From assembly GCA_954871525.1 (NCBI GenBank), contig OX940860.1:56098724-56162723 (forward strand): a stretch of DNA of 64,000 nt, read 5' to 3'. Source of the stretch: Parietaria judaica (Eukaryota > Streptophyta > Magnoliopsida > Rosales > Urticaceae). The position numbers and the translations under genes were made by a program. Below, piece by piece: positions 31,457-43,589 of the stretch (positions are counted from its first letter, which is position 1; each line of letters opens with the position of its first letter). Below the pieces are notes generated by a model. That model was not told the origin of the DNA. It saw only the letters and a program-made list of their open reading frames with translations, and did not search any database.

Positions 31457-32064
31457 ATAATATATATGTTTTAATATGTTTATAAATAGCATCATTTATG
31501 TTTCTTTTGCAAAATACGATTTTAATCTTTGTCCTGCTCTGCGGACTGTGTTTCCAATCTCTCTGCCTATGATATCGTCGCTTCTCGGGTAAGATTTTTC
31601 CCCTTAATTCTGTTCAATTCTCTGGTGTGGATGTTTTCCTATATTTAAAGTTAATTTTTCCCTATAATTTTTCCCCTTAATTTTCTATAACAAGAAAGAA
31701 TATGTACTAAAGGAAGGAAATGTACTGAAGTGCAGAGTATGAAACTTTGGTTTCTTTATTTGAAAGTGTTCTTACTGTCTTATATCATTAAAAATTATGT
31801 GCAAAAAAAAATCTTAATTTTTAATTTACGTTTCATCCTTTAAACTTATTAAAGTTTAACGACCATCATTATTAGTGGAACTTTTAACAAGAATTTGGTA
31901 GTAGTTTTAGGAAATTGAGGGGGCTCAACTTTTAAGAATTTGTGGTTCAAATATATTTGAACAATTTTATTCACGATTTTTGTCCTCATATTTGTGTTCA
32001 TCGTGCGTATGTATTAGATACATTTGTCTTGCTTTTATAGGTCTGCATTTTTTAAATCTCTATT
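30780..32064. other. AT-rich stretch left of LINE 1, possibly intronic
   Basis: A short open stretch near 31510-31588 ends at a GGTAAGA donor-like site. With 41288-41390 it could be part of one disrupted gene, but I recognise no family and the evidence is thin. Confidence 0.25.
31395..31452. repeat. AT microsatellite, about 29 units
   Basis: An uninterrupted TA dinucleotide run in AT-rich intergenic DNA. Confidence 0.95.
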
Positions 32065-32198
32065 TGTTTCTTTATTTGTTTGTGGGGTAATGACTAATTA
32101 TGCTCTCTAATAGTTGATGACTTGATGCTATTGAGTATTGAGGATTAATAGGAACTTAAATCTTTATTTGTTTGTGGGGTAATGACTAATTATGTTCT
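32065..32198. repeat. Host tandem repeat, split by LINE 1
   Basis: A unit of about 95 bp (TTTATTTGTTTGTGGGGTAA through GGAACTTAAAT) is complete at about 32065-32160. A second copy starts at about 32161, is interrupted at 32198 by the LINE, and resumes at 41216-41270. Confidence 0.8.
32184..32198. repeat. LINE 1 target-site duplication, left copy
   Basis: GACTAATTATGTTCT, identical to 41201-41215. It directly abuts the poly-T run that marks the 3' end of the minus-strand LINE. Confidence 0.88.
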
Positions 32199-32229
32199 TT
32201 TTTTTTTTTTGAAAGAAAGATGAGCCTCA

Positions 32230-35200
32230 TTAAACCCTCCGAGTCCCCCAAAAGGGTGCGACTCTAAAGGGAAGAGTACTCCACATTGAATTATCAGCGG
32301 TAACACCCAAACAAGTGTCCCGAACATGGGTCAGGACTCCCTCGGTACCAACAGAGTCATGCAAAACAAGAGGTTCAATACTAGGCGGGACAGACCCCAA
32401 CCAAACTATATTCCCTCTAGACTTAATCGCGAGACTAGCAAGTCCATGCGCGACTCCATTGCAGCATCTCGGGCTGAAGTAGAAAATTACAGACTCAATT
32501 TGATTGACTAATAGATGGATATCGGAGACAATAGTGCCTAAATCAGACAGAGGAATGAACTTACTATTTAGAGTTTTAATAACTCCTAGACAGTCCGATT
32601 GGATGCGAATCTTCGACCACCCCTGGTCACACACTCATTCTACCCCACGACGAATAGCAGAAGCCTCCGCAAGTTGGGGAGACATACCATGCCTATGGAA
32701 ATTATTTCCCGATGCAAGAACACGATTTTCATGGTTACGAGCCACTAAACCGATGCCATAATTGTCCTCATGTCCATAAATCGCGGCGTCGACACAGATG
32801 TCAACACAGCCTTCCTCGGGGGGCTTCCAGGCTGGAGAAGTTTGATTAATATCATTCTTCGGATTTTTAGTTTTCTGCGCCTCATTAAATTCTGAAAGGT
32901 AGCTAAGCGCCCCTTCAACAATATCCAACTGGGACCTCGATTTGCTTCCATTCACCACATTATTCATGTTATTCCATATTTGCCATAGGAGAAATGAGAA
33001 CAATGCAAACTCACCTGGGCTAAGAGATGTGAGAGCCGAGGCGATGAGACATAAAGGATCAACTCTTGGTTCAGACAGATCCAGAATACAACCCACCCCA
33101 GCTAGTTTCCAAATTTTCCGACTAAAGTGACAGCCCAAAATGCAATGGCCAACAGTTTCCTGCTCAAGACGACATAGAGGGCACCTCGTATCCATCTGAA
33201 TTCTGCGGCGAGAAAGAATCGTACGAGTCAGTAAAACCTTTCTACAAACCCTCCATAAGTGGAGTTTAACTTTCGAAGGGACATAAATCCTCCAAATCTT
33301 GCTCCACCAGGTCATTCTATTGGCAGGTGAAGATGTTGAGCCAAAGTCATACGTTGAAGCGAAACCAATACGATATCCCCTTTTGACCGAATACTCACCA
33401 TTCGTAGAATAATGTCACATGATCGGGTCTCTTTGATCGTTGTTCGCCCAAGGAATGCAGAGAATGGCCGAGGCATCCGCAGGGACAAACATTGCCCTAA
33501 TGAGATATTCGTCCCACTGGCCCGAAGCCATCTTCAGCTCACACACGCGCATGTTCCGAGGCAGTGGAGGGGGGGGTCAATTAGATGGAAAGTGCTCAGC
33601 CTCGGAATCCAATTATCATTCAAGATATCCACATCTACTCCATTGCCAACCCACCAACGGGAGCCTGCTAAGATGATGGATCGGCCCCAAATGAGACTCC
33701 TCCAAACATAGGAAGCATACGAGCCTATCCCAGCTGACAGAGCATCCCTGTTAGGGAAATAACAAGCTGCAAAGACTTTGCCCACGAGCGAATTCGTAGA
33801 TCGGATAAAGCGCCACATATTTTTCGTGAGCAAAGCTTAATTAAAACATCCCATAGCTATAAATCCCAAGCCCCCCTCGCACTTGTTTCGACACATCTCA
33901 ATCCATTTCGACTAGTGGATTTTCCAATTATTGCTACCGTCTCCCCACCAGAAACCTGCACAGATTTTATGGATGTCTCCAATGAGACTGATCGGGAGAC
34001 GGAAACAACTCATGACGTAAGTTGGAATAGATTGAAGAGCAGCCTTGATGAGAATCTCCCTTCCCGCTTGCGAGACTTTGGTTCCCCTCCAGCTCTTGAC
34101 TTTGTTCCATACACGCTCCCTAACATAAGCAAACACTCTTTCTTCCGACGCCCAGCAAAGGCCGGGAGACCGAGGTAGCGGATGTGGCACTCAGTTTTTT
34201 TAACCCCAAGGCAAAATGCAATCCGAATTCTTCTAGCTTCGTCAACATCTTTTCCAAAGCACACATCAGACTTGGTATAGTTAACCATCTGACCTAATGC
34301 CTTCTCGTAAATTCGCTAGCAGTCTCTGACTGTTCCAGCTTCTTCATCCGATGCTAAGAAGAATATGAGGTTGTCGTCCGCAAAGAACAGATGAGAAATC
34401 CACAGTCCATTCCCTCCGAATCTAAGCCCATTAAGAAGGTCACGCTCCTCTGCATCCCGAAGGAGACCTGAAAGACCCTCTGAACAAAAAAGGAATAGAA
34501 ATGGAGACAAGGGATCCCCCTGACGTAGGCCTCTTTACAGAATAATCCGGCCACGAATAGATCCATTAATGTTGAAAGTGAACGAGACCGATGTGACACA
34601 ACACATAATCTTATCGATCCACTCCATATCGTAACCTAGACGTATCATAACCGCCCGGAGGAAGGGCCATTCAACTCTGTCATAAGCCTTAGCCATATCG
34701 AGCTTAAGGGCCGCACACTCCCCATTACCAAAACGACCTTGGCGTATCGTATGGATTCCTTCAAAGCCAATCATCGCGTTACAAAAGATCTGCCGGCCCC
34801 CCACAAAAGCACTCTGGTTCTCAGAAATCGTCGAGCTCATCGTCGTTTTTAGACGAACTGTGAGGCATCTTGAGACAATCTTATAAATAACATTGCAGAG
34901 ACTGATAGGGTGGAAATCACTCACCTTTTTCCCTTTTGGGATCTTAGGGATAAGGGTAATGACTGTGTTGTTGAAGTCCTGAACAGCTCTCCCGTCATTC
35001 AGGATTTCAAGGCAAACCTTTGTCACCGTTTGGCCGATAATAACCATGAACTTCTGGTAGAAAAGAGCCGAAAATCCATCAGGTCCAAGAGCTTTAATAG
35101 CTTCCATTGAGAAGACTACATCTTTCACATCTTAATCCATGAAAGGACAGAGAAGATAATTATTCATTTCACTCGAGATTTTGGGGGAAATTCCAACCAA

Positions 35201-36435
35201 CCCCGCTTCAATGTCTTCTTCAGTGGGCAGACTAGACGTGAAAATGGTTCAAAAATAATCCGTAACAACCCTAGTCACCCCTTCATCTCCACTTTTCCAG
35301 ACATCCGATTCATCAAAAAGGCCATCGATTCTATTTTTTTTTCGACGACCCGAGGCTCGTTGATGATGGAGCATCGAGTTGATGTCTTCGTGCGTAAGCC
35401 AAGTCGCTCGACTTCGTTGGCGCCAAAATAATTTCTCTTTTTCAGTCAAGGAATCAAGTTGACGCTCTTCTCTTCGGAAAGAATCTCAGTCCAACTCCTT
35501 ATTCGTGTCACTAATTCGAGAACAAGTCGTTGCCTTTCAATTTTGTCCCTTAGCTCTCGAAATTTTCCACGCCCCCACAGGCGGAGACCTTCACGACAAA
35601 GATCCAGCCTCTGCTTAAGTTGCCAATTGCCCGGTCCCAAGTGGGTTGAGTCCCAAGCCATTCAAATCACTTCTTCACACCCCTCATCGAGCATCCAGGC
35701 TTATTCAATCTCCTTCGTCCTCGCTTTCTATGAGAGATATCTATCTCAAGAGCCCCCTTCGAGTTGAGAAGCAAAGGACGATGGTCTGAACTCCAGAAGT
35801 TCAGATGGTGCACAATGGCATTTGGAAAACGATCGACCCACTTAGAGGTGCCTAAACACCTTTCAATTCTTTCTTCAACAGTTCTTGCGCCAGCCTTTCG
35901 CCTCCACGTGCAGGGTTCCCTAACATATCCCAAGTCATGCAAATCACACTCGTCTAAACAAGTCCTGAAGTTATCGATCAAGTAAGGATCACGCGCGCAA
36001 CCACCCTTAATTACACTATCCGAGAGAACTTCATTAAGGTCACCTCCGCATAACCAAGGGCCCGGGTGCATAAATCGAAGGCGCCGAATCAACTCCCAAG
36101 AATGTTTCCATTGACTAGAGACTGGATCACCGTATATGCCGGCAAATCTCCAATCATCTTCATCATCGCACTGGAGAACCCCTTCGATATGAAACTTAGA
36201 GAAGGATCCTAACAAGAATTTCATAGAATCCCGCCAAAGAAAAAGAAGACCCCAACTCATACCAACTCTATCAACGCCAAAGCATGATTCAAAGCCAAGC
36301 TCTACATGGACTCTCTCATACTGGGAGCGAAACAACTTTGTTTCAGACAGAAAGATAAAGTCAGGTCTAAATTGGATCACATGAGAGCGAAGAGCTCCTA
36401 ATGTCCGAGGATTCGCCAGGCCCTGGACGTTCCCA
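32230..36435 (-). pseudogene. LINE 1 ORF2: endonuclease, reverse transcriptase, zf-RVT, RNase H
   Basis: Protein blocks occur in order on the minus strand. Endonuclease: about 36430-35700, from NVQGLANPRT through GGDLNEVL to SSDHRPLLL. Reverse transcriptase: about 35130-34316, with GPDGFSALF, FHPISLCNV, LKLDMAKAYDRVEW and the catalytic FADDN. Thumb and connector: about 34290-33530. zf-RVT: about 33315-33100, with PSKVKLHLWRV and CPLC. RNase H: about 32830-32400, with ICVDAA and IQSDCLG. The frame changes several times. One base appears added in the NVQGL start region, and TGA stops the RNase H domain near 32635. RNase H domains of this type occur in some plant L1 lineages. Confidence 0.88.
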
Positions 36436-36610
36436 CAAGGCCTATCATTGGGCTCGGCGACCCTGATCCACAGGGTACGCCGCTTCAGATTCTATTGTGC
36501 CAATGATTTCATCCATTTCCGTGGAACAAACCATCGACAAACCACACTCCTTATCCCATTCATTCACTACAAGCAATGGATCTAAGGTATCCACATGAAC
36601 GGATACCAAT

Positions 36611-39361
36611 TGTTGGGAATCACATCTTGGATCCAGTGTAAATTATCACAATTTGTGCCTCCGAACCGTCCGGGTAACATTTAAAAATTATTTTAAAGCG
36701 GAAAAAACTTGTTATCCGTTCAACGGTCCGGATATCGGATAATAACCATATCACAAGATCTGATAAATATTATGTAATTTAATATTCATAAATCATTATT
36801 AATAATCTAGTCATTATAGGACATAAATAGAAAACAGTAAATGGTTGAATTTATTAACCCAATGCATAAGGCCGTACCTCTATTGTCGACTTCTGGCTGC
36901 GCGTTCTGAATTAGGGAGGGCACCGCCGGTGCTGAGGGAAACTCCCGTGATCTTCCGGGATATTCTCCTGGATTCCTCGTACCGAAGCGTGGGCTTCGCC
37001 GGCAGGACTCCGTCGCAAAATTTAAACTGATAGTTCTTTTTAAGCTTCTGAAGAACTAAGTCTCTTAAGCCGAACCAGAAAGAGAGATCAGAGAGAAAAT
37101 TCACAGACCCTGAGGGAGAGGGAGAGTATGAATTTTTCTCTGGGGAAAGGTGTGAAAAATGTGTAGAATGAGCCTCCAATTTATAGGCTCAGACTGTAAC
37201 AGAATTACAGAAATTCACTCCCTAATTTCGAATTCTATATATTAAATATAATTAATTATTTCAATCCAATGGTCTAGATTTAATCTCATCTAAATCCAAT
37301 GGATATAATTAATTAGAGATTTAATTAAATAAGAAAGATTTGGATAAAATCAAAAATCCAATCTTATCTTCTTATCTTATAAAATTCGAATTTATGTATA
37401 TATATAAATATATATATATATATATTAAAATTCTAATTCTAATTATCTAGATCCAACGGTTGAGATAAATCTTTAAACCGATCTAATGGATGAAATTAGT
37501 TTAGGATATGTAAAATATTAAAATATTTAATAAAAACAAAATTCGATTTTATCCATATTCATAATTCGAAAATAATATATAATATATATAATTAATTAAT
37601 TTTCAATCCGACGATTAAGATTAAATCTTAGACCGATCTAACGGATACAATTAATTATTAAAATTCGAAAACTAAAACTTGGTCACCAAATTATTAATTT
37701 TGAATATATCAATATCCTAATCCAACGGTTGATATTAAATCATAACCGATCTAATGGATTAAATTGATTTTAGGGTTATTATCATATACCAAAACATTTG
37801 GTACTTATGCCGCAATTATGAAAAGACCAAAGTCTATCAATTCGAATGTACATGGTTCCACATTCCAAGGCATAATTCGATTTCTACACATATAATATAT
37901 ATAAATATATATTATTTACATATTAATATAAATCTATTAATTATTGGTTAATTATTAATAATATATTAATAATAAATTCGAATAATTAATTCATATTAAT
38001 GTCCTCTGATCTCCATATCACACATTCAAATGTCATGGTGTCACACCATTATTTAAATTCGTGACATGTGATTTAATTTCATAGTTTACTGAAACGATCA
38101 CAAACTTAGAAATTTTCTAAATCACTAACCGTACGTCGAAACACTCGGTTCCAAAAGCAAAGTTTCTTAGAATTTAATTTCCAACAACTTTCATGTTGAC
38201 AGAAAATCCAAATTCTACTTTCTTTTGTCAGTTAATTTCGGTTACCAAGATATGGTACTTTTGCCACGCTACTAATAAAACTATCTGATGTCTGTCACAG
38301 ACTTCAGTTTTATAAGTCTTGCCAAATGATCTAAAACATCTCAAAATGTTTTTATCACGTATGTATCATCCGTTACGGAGCTATCCTGGGGACCATGGAC
38401 CCGTATCACTTAAGCTCCAATGAACTGCTAGGTTGTTCGTCAAACCTCGGTGTTATTCCACTATAAACCCGAGGCTGCACTCTTTAGTGATACGGTATAT
38501 TTATTCCCTTAAATACAACAGGGTTTCCATTGATACAATCAAATTCGGGTTATTGATCTTTCACTTGATGATCCACACACGAGCAGGCGGTTTCTACCGT
38601 TATGCCCCTTATTGCATTTTCATCCTTGACTTAGTCAGTAATATTATGAGTAACCCACTTATGGTTTCGATTCATAAGTTGCGTAGTGGTACCTCTCACT
38701 TCTCACCACCGACAATCAAGGGAATCATCATGACTCTGAAGAGAGCTGTGTAATGCCCATGTCTATGACCAAGCTACCGTTACTGCTGACTATCATGTTC
38801 CCAAAATAATAGTGTTTGGAACAACGGTAATATATTGTGTTCTTTAACGGTTAAATCAAAGAACAATCAAGCCAGCAGCTTGGACTCAAGATCACTCAGG
38901 ACTTAGATCGAATATATTTGATCACCTACTAGTGACTCAACTCCAAGTTATCAGTGAGGGTCTTATATGATAACTTCCGGAGTTTAAGTCAGGTCCAGTT
39001 CAGTATGAAGACACTTCATACTTAATGCACTTATAGTTAGTGTGACACGCACAAAATCCAGAATAGGATTGTCACTTAGTCACATTAATGACCTTATACG
39101 ATTAAAGGGCCCCACCTAGTTAATCAGGTCACGGACATTTTAAGTTCATTTATTATGATTATTAATTCTTCCTCACATTGACTCTGTTGTGATAATAATA
39201 ACATAATTGCATCCTTTATGAACTAAGGATCAAACATTCTATTTTACTCTACCAGAAACTATAATAAGATTATCATAATAAGCATCATCTTTATTCAACG
39301 ACTTGTCAAAATCTTTTACAAATGGATAAAATATCTTGTTTAAGGACACACATGTCCAACA
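36611..39361 (-). mobile_element. Solo Copia-family LTR (LTR B) inside LINE 1 ORF1
   Basis: The block begins TGTTGGGAATCAC and ends CATGTCCAACA on the plus strand. LINE ORF1 lies on both sides and no interior is attached. It matches LTR C (59183-62112) over most of its length and LTR A in its outer 1.4 kb. On the minus strand a CCTATAAATTGG box lies at 37176-37187. The following leader includes a stretch about CDGVLPAKPTLRYEE that is shared with LTR C. I could not find a matching 5-bp target duplication (CCAAT against CGTGT), so flank mutation or an unequal event is possible. Confidence 0.82.
37176..37187 (-). promoter_or_regulatory. TATA box of LTR B
   Basis: CCTATAAATTGG on the minus strand, followed by a leader rich in CCTTTCCC and CTCTCT motifs. 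LTR C has the equivalent at about 59759-59770. Confidence 0.6.
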
Positions 39362-41200
39362 CGTGTTCCTTTAGAAACACGAAGAGACATCGAGAGAGAA
39401 GTGGGTACCTCGCTATTCGAAACCAGTTGCGATGGTGGGGGCGCGAACAAACTTGTCTTCTCAGGGATGAACCGAGGGTTGTCATAAGGGAGGGGGTATT
39501 TGATCGGAGCGTCTAGAGGAGGACAACTCTTACTCCCTGGTGCATCTATCGAGGCAACCTCCGCCGAGGGCGAGGAAGTCCCGTGAGAATCCGTGGTTTT
39601 ATTGATTGAGGGAACTAGAACAGTTTCCAGGTTGTTGTCATTGAGATTAACCTGAAACCCCTCCTCTAGGGTCACGTCCGACTTCCCGTTCGAGAAGGGA
39701 TCAATGCTCAGAGTTAAAGGACTAGAGGCCTCATTCGTTTGCATACTTGCTTTGCGTAAAGTCAATGGACAGGAAGACTCATTGGACTACAGACCTGCTT
39801 TGCAAAGATCATAATTGCCATCTTGGGGATTTGAGGCTTCCGGGGCCCTCACATTAGTCCCCTGGTTATTCATCTTCCGATGCATGACTGATGGCTCGAT
39901 CTTTTCCATAAGCTCTGGCACCGAGTTATGAGCTTTGGAGTTGGGAATACAGGAGTCCCTTTGTCCTGAGGGGGGCCCATTGTTCATCTTGTCAACAGAA
40001 TTGGTCATAATTCCCGAAGAAGTTGCTTCGTCTTCCGAAGCCGTCGATGAAGTTTTACTTCTTGGCAATTTTGTTGCTTCGGTGGTATCGAAACAAGACA
40101 TACAGTTTTCTTCAGCACGAAGCCACGGTCCGAGGGCTGGTCATGGACGTTCGTCAGGGCCTTTCACGATGATCATTGGGTTTTTGCAACCCCATTGATC
40201 GTGGCCCAATAGGCCACATCTGTAACAAAGAGATGGGAGTCTCTCGTATTAAAAAACAATCCAAACCGGTTTTCCTTTAACAGGAATAAAACGACCCGGG
40301 CAGATAGTCGTAGACAGGTCAAGAGAGACTCGACATCTGATAGAGTCCCTCAAAACCGAACAAAAGTTCTTGTCCCATTTGAAGGCGATAACCTTGCCGC
40401 AGTATCCAGCCAATCGTAGAACATTTTTTTCTGTCCTTGCTTGGGTAGGAACACCTAGGATTTTCACTCAAATATCGATGGATGAGAACTTGCATTCCTT
40501 CCAATTCTCCGAGTCCGGCCATGGCTCTAGAAGGAGGGCCCCACCATTGAAACACCACGGTCCCCTTTCTATCATTTTTTTGCATATCACGGGGTTCGCA
40601 AACTCAATCCCGATGTAAAACCCATCTTTATTCTTTTCAAGCAGTTTTGTTTTCCAAGCCGGTTCATTCCACCATAAACGGCTTAGAATAGAGTTGAACA
40701 ATTTCAGGAATCCAATTCTTCCTCCAAGGATTTTTTCCACCACCGCTGCTTGGAGTCGAAGAGTAGGAGAACCACCGTCCTCTGTATCGGCAAGGTCTTC
40801 CTATTCTTCATCATCCATATTAAGAGCGTCGGTGGTGTGCAGGACTCAAACGCACCAAATAGCAGAGCACTCGATACTACTCAACCAAACCATGGGGTGA
40901 AATATACCGATGAGCACCATATTTCACCAGGAAACAACGCAGCAACACAGACGAGCAAAACGAAGAACCTGGCTCCGGGCCCTAAAACCGCAGCAGCGAT
41001 AGAGGTGACTGAGAGCTCAGACGAGAGCCATAGTCATCACTGGACGAGGAGAGAATCCAGGGTGGAAGGCAGCAGCCCTCACAGAGAAGACGGGCAGCAA
41101 CGAAGAGCGAGGGGCTAGGGCACCGGCGTCATGCGCAGGAGCGGCGAGAGAGGCAATAATTCTAGTTATTATAATGTGCTGAAAGATTCTGCATTACATC

Positions 41201-41215
41201 GACTAATTATGTTCT
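41201..41215. repeat. LINE 1 target-site duplication, right copy
   Basis: GACTAATTATGTTCT, identical to 32184-32198. The continuation CTCTAATAAATGATGACTT completes the interrupted host repeat. Confidence 0.88.
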
Positions 41216-41287
41216 CTAATAAATGATGACTTGGTGCTATTGGTATTGAGGATTGATAGGAACTTAAATTTGCTTTGTTTTTAAAGC

Positions 41288-41390
41288 AGATGAGGAGAAA
41301 CTCGATCAAGTAGATGAACAAGGCCACTCACCAAAACACAATATTGAGGATTTTTTGTTAGCACTTGAGGGCTTTCTTAAGCAAGCTTGA
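41288..41390 (+). other. Exon-like open stretch of unknown identity
   Basis: After an AG the sequence stays open for about 34 codons with a protein-like composition (ADEEKLDQVDE, NIEDFLLALEGFLKQA) and then reaches TGA. It could be the last exon of a host gene disrupted by LINE 1, or a captured fragment. No family was recognised and the length is too short to be sure. Confidence 0.3.
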
Positions 41391-41399
41391 GCATTTGAT

Positions 41400-42705
41400 A
41401 CCTGATTATAGAGTGATTGATAGTAGTGATATAGTGGCTATGGAATGTGTTCTATTTTTATGTTAATATCCTGATTTTTTTTTTCAATAGGAAAAAGAGT
41501 AGTTTGTAATTAAATGGAAGGAAAAGACACTTTATTTCTTCTTATTTCTCATTTATTTAGAAAGGTTATTTAAAGATATTTGGATAAATCTACTTAATTT
41601 TTCTTCTTATTTCTCATTTATTTAGATGTGTTATTTTATGTCATATATTTGCAGCACTTCTACATGTATTGTATTTTTATGTTTGACTTGCTTTATCTTT
41701 TCCATACATAAAACTGTGTGACAAACATATTAGTACGATATACACTAGAATCTATAAATTAATAGTCGATGTTTTTTTTTTCTTTCAAACGAACTAAATT
41801 AGTTAGTACTTGAAATTATATTTGAGTTGCTGTTTTTGGTTTGTATAGACATATAGTTAAAATTACATTTGAGTTAGTTATAACTTATAATTATAGTAAA
41901 TCATATTGTCAGTGTCAACTGCTACATAAATTTTAAACGTGAGTTTTATGAATTTATTTTTTTCTTTGTCGATAAGGATGATAATTTATTTTGTTCGGAC
42001 AGTGTTATTTATATTTACTAAAATGCCAGATGGGAACTTAATGTTAATGCAACAAATATGGATAGAAAAATATTAAAAGGAAAACATGCACATATTTCAT
42101 CATTATTATGTGAAAATAATATTTAAGAGGTCATTGAAGGTCCATTGTTACATGAGAAAAATATTATACATGCAATTATATACTTTTTTTCTATATTTTT
42201 TTCTTTCTCTCTCTAGCTAATTGACAAAAACATTTCAATACGCAGAAGTAACTTTTGATAGATATAACCCTAGACGTATTTCTAAACCAAAGCTATATAT
42301 TTGTTGCTTTTGGTAAAAGAGAACCAAATAGATGAACAAATATTTTTGAAAATTATTTCTTCGTTTTTCGAATATTAGTCTATTAAGGATCCAGCAAGAA
42401 TTCACATTTTAGTGAGTCATATTTCAGACTCACTGAAATGTTTACATTTCACGATGCATACTATTTTCATTTTGAAGATTTATATTTTATGACCATAAGA
42501 CGTTCATTGTTCAAAATTAGTGCAGTGTTCACGAATGAACATTGAATCAAATAGACTATAAAAATTAGCATGGAGAAAATAATATGTTTGAACTTTGAAG
42601 CATATAAACTTAATTTTCTATTCCTTTATTAATTTATAACTATGTTCTTTTTTATTCCCTCAAGTTTTTATAGTTTTAAAATTATTCTTTTAAACTTTTT
42701 GAATA
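41400..42705. other. AT-rich intergenic stretch
   Basis: No open frame or repeat of note. The last bases are an A-run that serves as target for the element starting at 42711. Confidence 0.5.
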
Positions 42706-42710
42706 AAAAA

Positions 42711-43447
42711 TGTTGGAAATAATTGCAGTTAAATAAAATTGAGATAGCGTCGAGCGGGTCAAAATGTCGAACACTCAAGACGAACGGTCTATCCAATTAC
42801 CGGGATTTGTTTTGATGTTTAAACGTTACGTAAAACGGCTATATTGATTATAACCGTTATGAATATTGAATTCAATTTATTACGTTACGGATTAATTGCA
42901 ATTTATTAGTAGCCGTTATAGAATTGATTGACAATCAATTCTTTGTCTCCTTCCCGCATCTATATATTAAGGTGACCTCGACCCATTTCGACACACCAAT
43001 TGCAAAATCACTTTCCGAAAACTCTCTAGATACTTCGAATCCGCTTCTCGTTTTTTCATTCCGCGGATTCGATCTTTTATGCTTCCCAATATTTTCATGT
43101 CGTGAGTCTTTCGGTCATAGAGTTCAAGAAGGTTCAGTTCGCCGGTGAACTTCGAAGTGCTACGGAGTTCTCGGTCATCCCGTTATATCCTGGGAAGCTA
43201 TTGCCTAACGAACCTCAAGCACGTAGAGGAGGCGAATCAAGCTTTAAGGAGAGCGTCCAACGCGTCTCGGGAACCGCTTACTGTTTTTTCTGTTTTACAG
43301 GTTTCAAGAGATCTTTCCGGCTTAAAGCGACAAGCCGATACTCGTCAAAGCCATGAACACAAAGATATGTATCATCGAATCTCTTCGCTTACTGTTTTTC
43401 GTTATTGTGTTTCTCATATATCATCATGTATAGAAATATACCCAACA
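42711..43447 (+). repeat. 5' LTR of the Copia-type element
   Basis: 737 bp, matching 54439-55175 with roughly 15-18 differences by eye (about 2%), several of them single-base gaps. Confidence 0.88.
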
Positions 43448-43454
43448 ATCTTAA

Positions 43455-43583
43455 AGCTTGTTTCACTTGATTTTTTATGATGATGAGAAACATAAGCAGA
43501 AACAATTTGGCCGAATGGTGATGCGAGAAGCTAACAGAGGCTGGAATGGTGGCAACAAGAAACTCAAATCCTCGGATCCCTAG
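43455..43583 (+). other. Protein-like open stretch just inside the 5' LTR, possible captured fragment
   Basis: 42 open codons end in TAG, with a basic, ordered composition (EKHKQKQFGRMVMREANRG, then WNGGNKKLKSSDP). It does not resemble Copia gag, and a poly-T tract follows at about 43600. No family was recognised. Confidence 0.3.
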
Positions 43584-43589
43584 AGATAG

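Larger units (their letters stand above)
36445..40818 (-). pseudogene. LINE 1 ORF1 (gag-like, DUF4283 and CCHC zinc knuckle), split by a solo LTR
   Basis: The ATG at 40818 is followed after five codons by an in-frame TAG. The region to about 40260 matches the DUF4283 domain (LWWNEPAWKTKLLEKNKDGF, GPWCFNGGALLLEPW). A CCHC knuckle CYRCGLLGHDQWGC lies at about 40185-40225, followed by a low-complexity Ser/Pro-rich region to 39362. The reading is then cut by LTR B and resumes at 36610, ending TGA at 36445. ORF1 proteins bind the element RNA. The break by the LTR and the early stops make it non-functional. Confidence 0.82.
32199..41200 (-). mobile_element. Full-length L1-type LINE (LINE 1), decayed, interrupted by a solo LTR
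   Basis: The plus-strand poly-T at about 32197-32210 is the poly-A tail of a minus-strand element. A perfect 15-bp duplication flanks the whole block. Without the 2751-bp LTR insert the body is about 6.25 kb, a normal length for a plant L1. ORF1 and ORF2 follow in the expected order and both contain stops and frameshifts. This is a non-LTR retrotransposon and is no longer autonomous. Confidence 0.92.

Noticed and set aside
39935..40198. Plus-strand frames over LINE 1 ORF1
   Set aside because: Antisense of the gag-like ORF1, whose zinc knuckle and DUF4283 blocks read on the minus strand.
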